Of a stretch of DNA of 64,000 nucleotides, positions 54,589 to 64,000 are shown piece after piece. The notes under the pieces are model-generated. The model did no database searches. It had not been told where the DNA came from and was given only the letters and a program-made list of their open reading frames with translations. A program made the position numbers and the translations under genes. Source of the stretch: Brachypterus glaber (Eukaryota > Arthropoda > Insecta > Coleoptera > Kateretidae); NCBI GenBank assembly GCA_958510825.1, contig OY294045.1, forward strand, positions 6,375,916-6,439,915, written 5' to 3'. Each line of letters opens with the position of its first letter. The first letter of the stretch is position 1.

Positions 54589-55388
54589 GAATATTCCAAA
54601 CTTTTACGTAAATTACAATAAAAATCATCCTACATTGTAGGCGTTCTCAAGTTATTGTAATAACTTTTCTGAGACCTTTCTCCGATATTTTATTTTATTT
54701 ACACTCTATATTACTATAGGCAGAAAAACTACGTTAGCCTTATGAATGTAAAGTTCAATAAATATATTTATTATTTCATGAATTTCATGAATTTAAAGTA
54801 CCAGATTTATTAATCCATTTCATGATATTTAATTTCAGTACCTTGTTTTACTGTTTTCTTTCAGTCTGTAAGTTTCAATAATTTAGTATTATTTTTATTA
54901 ATAAATAAACTATTATTGTAAAATAAGTTTGTATGTTACTGTTGTAATAATTAACATCCCACTATGAACCATAGGAGATCCCACTATAGACCATGCCATG
55001 GTTCATAGTGGGACGGGTGGTGCATAGTGGTCTTTTGCTTATATTTTTAAAAATAAGATTAAAAAACAAGATATTAAATAAACATTAAAAAGTCTTTATG
55101 TATCTGTATGCATTGACATAAGGAGTTTTGTCCTAAAGTTTATATAAAGAAAGAAAACAAATATTGAAAAAAATTGTCCCACTATAGACCACTTTCCCCT
55201 ACATAAAAATAACATACGAATATAAGCCTTATTAAAATTAGTTCACATGCAAAACTCTCAATATCTTTCTGCTATATCTGAGTTATTAAATAAAAACAGA
55301 ATTTTATAGCCATTTAGATATATGATATATGGAACTTTTTTTCATATTTTTCCCTTAAAGTTAATGACCCTACTTCTGAATAACCCAG

Positions 55389-56430
55389 TATACTAAACAA
55401 TGATGTAAAACGTTGACCTTAAAACATAAAAATCAATTATTAATCATAAGTTCTATCAATCTTTTTTTTATTATTAATTTCAATAGTTGAATATAAAAAA
55501 AAATAATTAATTTACATACACATGTAGGCATGCCATAAAAAAGCTAACTTTTTAAACCTTCAACATAGTCGGAATAACTTTAGTTAATTTCCAATAGGGC
55601 AAGTCCACAATTACTGGTGTGACAGTGACATACTATAACTTTCCCTGAGGAAAGTCATGCGTTAGTAAATTTGAAAAATTTGGTAATATGCTTTCTAAAA
55701 AAAATTCTTTTTTCATTTTTTTTTTGTTTTTTAAAAAACGATCTTATTTTTAAACAAAATATTTTAAAATTTTTTTATTTTTTTTCTTTTGGAAAAAATA
55801 TTTTTTTTACAAAAAGGAAATAAATAAAAATGACAACTTTCAGGAAAATCCTGATATCTCCTAAACCAGAAGTAAAAATGTAAAAAAATAAAAAATAAAT
55901 ATTCATTAAAACTGCGGCAATAAGAAAGACTTTAATAATTTGATAAACAGTTGCAGTGGCGTACCATGCAAGTCCTAGAAGATGGGTTAAGAAACATAGT
56001 TGTACATTTTTTGTTGCTGTTAATACGAAAAAAAAAAATTTAATCATTCTTAAAATAAACAAAAGTAGAGAATGTTTAAGCTTCAAAACAAAAAAAGAAT
56101 CAGTCAAATCCATTAATTAGTTTTCGAAATATTTGAATTTAAAAAATGTCAATTTTTTAGGTGTCCGGAATTTAATGCGCGGCAGTGTATTAATTACTTA
56201 TGGTAAGTTTCTCTGGATTCACCCACCTTCAACGTAGACGGAATACCTTTAATTAATTTAACACATTAGCCTTTTCCAATAGGAAATAAAAAGAGGTACA
56301 CCGAACGTTTTAAGATCCTAGATAGTGTTCAATAAAAATGAATAATACGTGATCACAATAAAATATATTTCAGGTTTTGAGATAGCTTCACGTTTCAGTT
56401 TCAGCTAATCCACGATGATAATACTTATTT
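55389..56430. other. AT-rich intronic sequence with a diverged duplicate
   Basis: CCTTCAACATAGTCGGAATA (about 55558) and CCTTCAACGTAGACGGAATA (about 56227), each followed by TTAATTT...CCAATAGG, are diverged copies of one repeat. No gene seen. Confidence 0.4.
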
Positions 56431-56545
56431 ATGGTACTAGTGGGTAAAGTAAGATATTACTCATGAGAAAATTAACCTACGAGGCGTCAGCCAAGCAGGT
56501 TAATTTTCGAGAGGGCAATATCGGTTTACCCATGAGTGCCATGCA
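56431..56545. mobile_element. 115-bp MITE
   Basis: ATGGTACTAGTGGGTAAA and TTTACCCATGAGTGCCAT are imperfect inverted ends, and AAAATTAACCT / AGGTTAATTTT an inner pair around GCGTCAGCC. Confidence 0.65.
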
Positions 56546-57949
56546 AGGTTTTATCCAATAAATAGCTTAGGAATTAATATTTTTATTAAAAATTTAAAGA
56601 CATTTACAAGAAAATAATTTGACAAGTGACAGTTGAGTGGGTAAAATAAATAATTATCCACTCAATAAAGTAAAAGCCACGCGGTGGTTATTATTGAGTT
56701 GATTGATTTAAAATAAAGCTGGTAATTGTCTTATTATCTGTATGTATTGGATAAAAAGATTTATCAGAGCATTTTCGAGTTAACTTTTTTATATTGTTTT
56801 TTTTTCCTAAAAAGTCAAAATTTAATTGTTATTTTTTTTTTTCTATAGATCCCTATAAGGCATGTAAACATAACCTAAAAACAGATCAGTTGTGCAACAT
56901 GGATGATTAAAATCTTTCAGCTACGAAGACGCGTTTCTTTTTTGATTTTCCGAAGAAAAAGGCAAAAAAGGTATTTTTTTATTCATGCATGAAGGGGTTG
57001 ACAAGACAAATTTTGAACTTAACCGTTAACCGATTGTATTGTATTGTATGTGTATTGTATTGTATTGTATGTGTACCTAAGTTACCACGATGTGTGTTAA
57101 TTGAATTAACCTAATTAAAGGTAACTCATAGTTCAAACTATTTTTTACGTATATTTATAAAATCTTTTTTAGTGTAACAAATCTTATTATTCACATGAAT
57201 TAGCCCAAATGTATCTTATCTAAATCTACGATACCATCGTCGAGGAATGCTGTCCATTCATTATATTTTTTATAAAGGTCGGATGAACCTGCAATGATGA
57301 TCTTAGACAGATATGGCGATCACAATGGAAAAAAAGTGTATTATAATGCACTTTTTGTACTTGTAAGAAGATATTAATAATAGTATATTAAAGTACCTAC
57401 TAGTTTCATAACATACGTTTTTAGCGCACGAGTACAAGTTTAGAAAACGAGCCGCTGCAAGTGACCAAGCAACAATTTTAACACGGTAAAAAATAACCTA
57501 AGCACAAAATTTTATAGAAAATTAAACTTTTAAGTGACGTTGACATTTGCACGGAAAACTTCAAACAATAGGCTTTTATCTGTTGCCAACCCAAAAGAAA
57601 AAAAAGTAGAGACCTATAAGAACACGTAAAATGCGTGTGATTATGAGCTTATAAGAGTAGCAAAATATAAAAATAAATTTAACCCTGTACGAGATTGTTA
57701 AAATTGAAGCAAAAAATAATATAAATATGCAAAAATACAAATTATGCTTCATACGCTTTTTTTTTCATTCCATGCTATGTAGTCAAATTGATTAAAAAAA
57801 TAAAATAAAAAAATAAAATTAAGAAATTCTTGATCCTTACTCATATTGGAGTTGATTTAAATAAACCATAGAAAAAATAAAAGTAAACAGCAATTTTGTT
57901 TTGTTTGTTATTACAAAATAAGTCGTTTATACGTTTTTTGGACCACAAG
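56546..57949. other. Intronic sequence with TGTAT repeats
   Basis: A short TGTAT-type microsatellite lies at about 57035-57072. A copy of the flank repeat TTAAGAAATTCTTGATCC lies at 57820-57878. Nothing else recognised. Confidence 0.45.
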
Positions 57950-58260
57950 TCTTTCCTAAAAATAATATCCAAGAATTTTTAATCCAGTCTTCAGGTCAAC
58001 AAAAAATGCTTTATCTGAAAATAATTCGGGGAGTTTTAATTTGGGTTTATTGTGTAGGGTTTTGGGGCGCAAATAAAAAACAATTTTGCGTTCTTGAACT
58101 CGATTTGAAACTGTCATTTTTATGATATATTTTTCAAAATATCTCAAGATCGGTGCGTCCTAGGACTAAAAACGTTTTATATGAAAATAAAGAGGACCAA
58201 ATTTCCAATATTTTTTGTCATATGTATTTTTTTTGCGATCGAAGCTATCGACCGAAGTCC
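57950..58260. mobile_element. Half copy of fold-back family C
   Basis: CAGTCTTCAGGTCAACAAAA, GAAAATAATTCGGGGAGTTT, AATATCTCAAGATCGGTGCG and AATAAAGAGGACCAAAT match the left arm of 60507-61270. 58261-58782 has nothing further recognised. Confidence 0.6.
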
Positions 58261-58782
58261 TTCCGTTCTTTTTAATTTTTGCAAAATTACAAATTTTAAA
58301 ATAATTTACCCATTTTTGCCCCATTATCTCGAGATTCAGTAAACCAATTTTCGATTGAAAATCACCATTGTAATAGGCATGATAAAAAGATTAATTTCGG
58401 ACAGTTTACAAGAAATATAAAATTCAAACTTTTAGATAAGAAATAAATGTTTTATTTTTTGTAAACTAGTGTTACTGATTTCAGGATATAAAAAATTATA
58501 CACTAAATGCACATGATTATTTTATGATTAGTTATTTCAGAACCATAATTACATCTATAGAAGAATGACTGAATAATTCGTAATTTGTTTATTGTTAATC
58601 CCACGTACATATTTAAGTAGTAGAATTACAATATGTTTGTTGTATTATTAGTGATTTAAAAAATATAATCGGATATACAACATAATGCTTTTATTACAGC
58701 AACCATTTAAACTAAAAAATAATTAGAAATCCATTAACATTATTTTTATAGAAAAAAAAATAAAACAGCCCATAAAACAGTT

Positions 58783-58899
58783 ATTTATAATACAAGGACG
58801 AAAATTTAATTTTTCGATTGAGTAAGTTTTTAGCCGAGGGCCTCCGACCCGAGGGTAATAAACCTATGAAATGAAAATTTTCGCCTGTGTATTATACAA
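58783..58899. mobile_element. 117-bp MITE
   Basis: TATAATACAAGGACGAAAAT and ATTTTCGCCTGTGTATTATA are inverted ends around a GC-rich core (GCCGAGGGCCTCCGACC). Confidence 0.7.
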
Positions 58900-60506
58900 T
58901 ATTTTTTGTCGATTGTTAATTATAAAAAATTATTAAAATATATTTAATTATAAATTGCAAAAAATATTTCTTTTTACTATCTTATTACCTTTCTAGTTAT
59001 CTATGACAAATTGCTATCCAACCAAATTGCTAAAAAAATTGACAATTGACTCGTTTCTTTTGCGTGAGGTTTAATTTTCAATTTAACTTGGTGTTTTGAT
59101 TAATTTGTGTTAAAATGTGTTTGTTTTGAAAATACTTATACTTTTCAAACTGTTTTATAAATATTATAAATATTGCAATTGATTTTACAATTGAAGTTTT
59201 GTGATTTATTTTAGTGGATGAATCCGGATTAACCGGTTAACCATATGTTTCAAGGTTATATTATAGAAGACATATTTATTGATATGAAATGATTATAATA
59301 TTTGTGTCTTGTTAAAAATAATATATAGTTCAAGAACAAAGTGACCAAAAGGTCATATTTCTTTATAAATAAAACAGTAAAGGTAAAGCATCTTATTTAA
59401 AAATAGCTTAAAAATAACAAGTTTTAGTTAGCGGGCCAAAAAAACTTTTTGGCTCTAGGGCCACAAAGTCTAACTTTCCGCCTGCAAAGCATGAACAAAA
59501 AGTGTCGCTTTTAGAATTTACAAATTGTTGGATAATGTCAAAAAATAATGGGTTAAAACGCGTTTCAACCGACCCCAAAGATATAGTTTCAATCGTCCCT
59601 AGCACATGTTTCGATACATTTCATTATGCGGTAAAAAAAATATATATCTCATGAGTGAATAATAACCACATCCCTTCAAGTTTGAACATTACAAGTCACT
59701 ATATTCTAAACGACCCTTTAAAAAAATCAATAGTTTTGGATTAATAAGCAAAAGAATAAAAACTAAAATACATTTGGTTGCGGAAAAGAAGTTCACTCAC
59801 ATAAAAATATGTGGCCTTCTCTTAGAGGCGCTGAGTACTGATTGACATATTCCAACACGAAAGCAGCTTCCTTTGTCCTTGGGTCCCCACCGCTTTTACA
59901 ACTCGTTTCGGATATATTCGACTTGTTTTAAACGACCCCTGTTTCAACTGTCCCCAGTCTCCCCTATATAAGTGTGCAAAATTTTAAAATATTATAAACA
60001 TTGATTTTTTTAAAACACCGTGTTTATTTAAGTCTCTATGTTTTAGAAGTTAATGTTTTTTTTGTATATGCACAAAAATGGAAAAGATTTAAAAAAAAAT
60101 CACAAAATTGTTCAAAGATACTTAGATGAAACCTTGAAAAGTTTCCAACGCGCACTTTCATAAAACACATCAAACTTCGAAATAATTAAATTTATGTTGA
60201 TTATATCGCTTCTGGGTAAAATATTACTTTATAATAGCTAAGAATACTGTAGTATAATTAGATATTAGTTTGATGCTTACTAAAACTTATTTAATTTGCT
60301 AAGAGCTGCTAATAAATTAGGTAATAAAATACATCAAAATAATTTGTTGAAAACTTGAAAATTAATTTTGAATTTTGCTCTTATTAAGTGGATGTAAAAC
60401 CGGCTTTACTCAATTCTCAAGCAATGCAAGTTCAATGCTAGTCGACGAATTTATTTTTGATTTAGAATTCGCGTGTAATTCTCAAGCAATTTCTATTTTA
60501 TATGCA
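58900..60506. other. Intronic sequence with remnant of a motif-repeat element
   Basis: GTTTCAACCGACCCC (59562), GTTTCAATCGTCCC (59586) and GTTTCAACTGTCCCC (59941) followed by AGTCTCCCC resemble dispersed-motif elements such as 52552-55199. Only the right end is recognisable. The rest is AT-rich. Confidence 0.4.
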
Positions 60507-61270
60507 GTACCCGGCGTATTTCCAGTTATAGTCCAGTCTTCAAGTTAATAAAAGAGGCTTTACCTGAAAATAATTCAGGGAGTTTAGATATTTGATTTAT
60601 TGGGTAGGGTTTAAGACCGCAAATAAACAATTTTGCGACATTGAACTCGATTAGGAACCGTCATTTTTTTAACGTATTTTTCACAAAAAACGGACTTTTT
60701 AAAATATCTCAAGATCGGTGCATCCTAGGACAAAAAACGTTGATATGAAAATAAAGAGGACCAAATCTCCAACATTAATTGTGTCATGTATTTTTTTTGT
60801 ACGACTTATAGCTAATTCACGGCACAGCCTGAAACGTTACACTGTAGGGTTTTTTCTTTATGACTTGGTTAGGAAGGTTTTTTTTTATGCTTAATATGGT
60901 GATTCAATCTAAAATCAGTTTACTCGAGATAATGGGGCACAAATGTGTGAATTATAAAAAAAAGAATAATTTTACGTAATTTAAAAAGAAAGTGCCAAAT
61001 AGATTTTTTTAATTTTCACTTAAAATGTTCTAAGGGGCATGCCTAACCGAACAATTTTGGTTTTTCGAAAAAAACAAAATTAAAAATCTAAAAACGTATA
61101 GTGTAACGTTAAAAAAATAACAGTTCCAAATCGAGTTCAACCTCGCAAAATAGTTTTTTTATTTGCGGCCATTAACCCTACCCAATAAACCGAAAATCAA
61201 AACTTCCTGAATTATTTCCAGGTAAAACCTCTGAAGACTGGACTACAACTGGAAATATACCGGGTACTGT
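60507..61270. mobile_element. Fold-back family C, complete copy
   Basis: CAGTACCCGGCGTATTTCCA and its near mirror at 61246-61268, followed inward by AGTCCAGTCTTCA / TGAAGACTGGACT, delimit a long hairpin. Inner arms share AAAATAATTCAGGGAGTTT-like and TGGGTAGGGTTTAAG-like blocks. No coding frame. 61271-61760 shows nothing certain apart from AAGCTTTAAAATAATGTATC (61728), a scrap of family M. Confidence 0.75.
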
Positions 61271-61760
61271 TTATATGTCAGAATTAGCAACTTTAAATAA
61301 ATATACACTAGGGTGGGCTGTTCCTATATACGTGTTTTATTTTTTTTATTTGATAATTCAATGGGAATGAGAAAAGATGCGTCTTACAAAGAGAAAAAAA
61401 GCGTATAGTTTATTTTATTTATTTTTTAAATTTTTGTGCCCTCTATAAAGGTGTACTTTTTGTAACTTTTAGGAAAAATGTTAAAAAAATATAAATAAGA
61501 AAACTTGATAGGAAAAATGTAAAAACTGTTTTAATATAAAAACAAATAAGTTTTACAACCGAAAATAACATTTACAAACATCACAGGCCATATTTTAAGC
61601 TACTATATATTCTGCTTTGTGGTGGAAGTAAGGCATAATTTCACGTAATTTAACTCTTACGCGAATAACCCCAAGAATTGTCCCGAAAAAATTTAAAAAA
61701 ATATATGGGCAAAGAGGAAATTGTATAAGCTTTAAAATAATGTATCACACGACGGCCTTT

Positions 61761-62290
61761 CCTACATGTATGGAAACTTTTTTTCTTAGTTTTTGATGTA
61801 GAATAACATTGCATCATTAAAATTTTGGTTTTCCACATTTTAGTATTTAATTTTTCGTCCTCAAACCGTGGAATTTCACCTTCAAATGAATTTTTCTCGA
61901 AAACGGTTAATCCTACAGTATTACAACAAGAGTACCTTTTTTATGTATTTTGACCTGGGCAATCATATTACAAAAATAAAATTGCAAAAAAGTTACACAG
62001 AAAAAAGTTTGGGACAAAAAACTGATAAGGCCCCCCCGTTTCGCACACCCCTGGTTTAAATAAGTACGTGAAAATGACAAACAAAGATGGGCCTTATTAG
62101 GATTAATTCACGTGCAAATCCTCGTTAACATATCTCAAAGGGTTCCTGAGTTATTAAATAAAAACCGATTTTTTTAGCCGTAGCTCCCTTATGACGCATT
62201 TTTAGACATACGTTTATAGGAACTTTTTGTCATATTTTATCATGTAGAATCACCTGTTAAAATTTCCTACCCTATTTCAAATACACCCTG
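61761..62290. mobile_element. Right arm of fold-back family A
   Basis: Runs from TACATGTATGGAAACTTTT to CAAATACACCCTG followed by TA. It closely matches 26400-27013 and supplies the end sequence (CAGGGTGTATTTGAAATAGG) missing there. Confidence 0.8.
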
Positions 62291-62566
62291 TATTCTGAAC
62301 TTACCTAAAACAACAAATTATGCCACCCGGTAATGCATATGTTATGTTTCGCCAATGCATATTTTATACGATAAGTAAAAATGTGTTAAAATAAATCTTA
62401 CGTCGCGGTACAAATGTAATCTGCCGAAATAAATAAGTATTCTTAAATTATTTTTGCAATTTCACAATACTGCATCAGTATTACTGATATCAAAACAGCG
62501 TTTGAGCCGAATTCACATAATATAGAAGAAGGAAAAAGGGAATATACTGAAGGGAGATAAACAACC

Positions 62567-63216
62567 CAGGTAGCAAAATAACATGACATTGACGTGAAAG
62601 CCACGTTAATATGTGATATGTGATGTTAATGTTGTAGTCACATTTATCAAGAATGTAGCATGGTGGGGATGTCCTAAGTCCGCCCCTAATAACATCACAC
62701 AATGACACCCCGAAAATAACGTGTTTGTGACATCATAAATCCACCTTCCTGCGCTGTTATATCTAATATGTTATGGATGCCGTTACTGGTACTTTAATAT
62801 TTAAATAATATCCTAGGATATTAGCTTTTCTAAATAAAACTATTAAAAACGCCATAACCCTATAAAAAAAATCGGATTTAAAATTAATCAGTAATTGAAA
62901 CAATTACAGATTAAAACAGATAAATTCTAAATACGAAATTGCAGATTAAGCGGAGAATATATTCCTTTAATCCGTGTCCGTGGTCTTGAGAAGCCCGGCA
63001 GAAAAAGTCGGTGAGAAGCAAAAAACATGACATTCACGTGAAAGCCACGTTAATATGTGACATGCGATATATTCACAGCGTTGCTAAATATTTGTTATTA
63101 AATAACATGGTTGTCACGTCTCACGTGTTACGTTGCAAATGTGATGTTAAATACATGTTATTTTTCAATATTATGTGATGTTAATTTCTTGTAATATAAC
63201 ATCCCTTGCTACCTGG
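62567..63216. mobile_element. 650-bp element with CCCAGGTAGCA ends
   Basis: CCCAGGTAGCAAAATAACAT and ATCCCTTGCTACCTGGG are inverted ends. A direct repeat (TGACATTGACGTGAAAGCCA and CGTTAATATGTGATATG) occurs near 62583 and again near 63028. Short words such as GTGATGTTAA and AACATG recur throughout. No coding frame and no clear target duplication. Confidence 0.7.
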
Positions 63217-63234
63217 GAATCCACATAATTTAAA

Positions 63235-63624
63235 TTTGGTAATCGCAAATAAGACAACTTAAACTGTTTTTTGCATACCTAGATTTGATACTTTTAGGGG
63301 GACTTTTTTTGGGGACTTTAAAAAAGGGTTGAAAATGAGTATTTTCGTCAAAATTTTAAACAATTTTTGAAAAATGGTTAATTTCACGATGAAAAAAACG
63401 TAAAATATACTTTTAAACTACTTTTAATTAATATGAATAAAAATGAAAGACATTTTTTAGCAAAAAATACTCACCATGCCTCCCTGCCCACATTTTAAGA
63501 GCTAAAAATGTCAAATATACGCAAACAGATAGTTTAAGATGTTTTATTTACAAGTTCCAAGTTTCAAGTCGATATCGCAACTCGTTTAAAAGTTAAAAGG
63601 CGGGCTGACTTTTGGACCGTACTG
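63235..63624. mobile_element. Eroded copy of mariner-like fold-back family M
   Basis: AAATAAGACAACTTAAACTG, GCCTCCCTGCCCACATTTTA, CAAGTCGATATCGCAACTCG and the end TTTTGGACCGTACTG|TA match family M with many changes. The last 375 bases of the window show nothing recognisable. Confidence 0.65.
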
Positions 63625-64000
63625 TATAAAAAACCAAATATGTCCCATTTTACCTGCGTAGTATATATTTTACGTTGGCGGTAATCTGGTTGTAGATAAC
63701 ATTTTAAATTGCCGTGTAGCAAAGATATATTCAGTGTAGCAGATAACGACGTTCCCAGGGGACGCTTTAATAATACCGGCACATATACGACACCTTGTAA
63801 ATTTGCACTTTATTGGTGTCTTTAGAAACTTAAATCAGAACCAGCTTGAAGACATGCTGGTAAATTATGATAACGTTGTCAGTAAACATTCTAAGCGTTT
63901 TGTGTAAACTGTTAAATCTGTTGCATCTTAATCAATTTTTAAAAGATCTTTACTTAGTACCAACGAACTAACAATTACTCTCTAGAATAGGCATTTCATT

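Larger units (their letters stand above)
52552..55199. mobile_element. TIR element with dispersed GGTCTATAGTGGGAC motif
   Basis: TACATA at 52546-52551 and 55200-55205 flanks GGGAAAAGTGGTC and GACCACTTTCCCC; if the adjacent A/T belongs to the ends the duplication is ACAT. The word GGTCTATAGTGGGA or a variant occurs at about 52577, 52928, 52953, 55000 and 55018, and inverted at 54957, 54979 and 55177. Without the nested Penelope-like insertion it is about 1.4 kb. Superfamily not identified. Confidence 0.75.
51184..55388. mobile_element. Fold-back family A copy carrying three later insertions
   Basis: Family A sequence occurs at 51184-51312, 52101-52551 and 55200-55388, in the correct order with respect to 25854-27013. 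The left end is truncated; the right end ACCCAG lies before TA. The gaps are filled by a Spy-like palindrome and by a TIR element that itself holds a Penelope-like insertion. Confidence 0.8.
51080..64000 (-). other. Net: Netrin intron upstream of LE3 (partial, at least 12.9 kb)
   Basis: It begins at the LE3 acceptor and runs to the window end without another netrin exon that I could recognise; exons for the laminin N-terminal domain and LE1-2 should lie beyond 64000. Confidence 0.75.

Noticed and set aside
55389..64000. Further netrin exons (LE1-2, laminin N-terminal domain)
   Set aside because: I looked for cysteine-rich minus-strand segments bounded by AG and GT and found none; they probably lie beyond the window.

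Overview
This window looks like about 64 kb of an insect genome, possibly a beetle. It is very AT-rich, has almost no long open frames and is packed with eukaryotic mobile elements. The only host gene I can support is a netrin gene on the minus strand, seen as three small exons with consensus splice sites. They are the third laminin-EGF repeat (50930-51079), a short acidic linker (36059-36145) and the start of the C-terminal netrin (NTR) domain (2686-2754). They join in frame into one continuous netrin segment. Everything else lies inside introns of about 14.8 kb and 33.3 kb, plus parts of two flanking introns. Host coding sequence is 306 bases, under 0.5% of the window.

The introns are filled by layered insertions. 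Retroelements include a recent-looking LINE with an intact 609-residue reverse transcriptase frame (47560-49790), four older LINE 3' ends (9510-10567, 15385-16040, 24172-25000, 39862-40700), the 3' part of a restriction-like-endonuclease (RLE) retroelement (27640-28950), two Penelope-like insertions with clear target duplications (13063-13898 and 53349-54588), and tRNA-headed SINEs at five places. DNA elements are mostly non-autonomous and often fold-back. They include piggyBac-like, hAT-like, Harbinger-like and TA-duplicating mariner-like forms, and a Spy-like palindrome inserted between AAA and TTT without duplication. There is also one intronless pseudogene of a multicopy arthropod protein family (3910-4668, plus strand).

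Layout: 1-2660 holds three DNA-element copies ending 26 bp from the NTR exon; 2755-36058 is the large intron with LINEs, the first Penelope copy, a 10-bp minisatellite (17041-17610) and many MITEs; 36146-50929 holds a hAT-like element, SINEs, a 1.4-kb palindrome and the intact LINE; 51080-64000 starts with a four-element nest (51184-55388) and then older fold-back elements. The most notable structures are the nest, the Spy-like insertion, the large palindrome inside a transcribed intron, SINEs with different tRNA-like heads on a shared body, and a set of elements built from dispersed copies of one short word.

All comparisons were made by eye. Identities, element ends and family names not backed by a target duplication or a protein motif are approximate.
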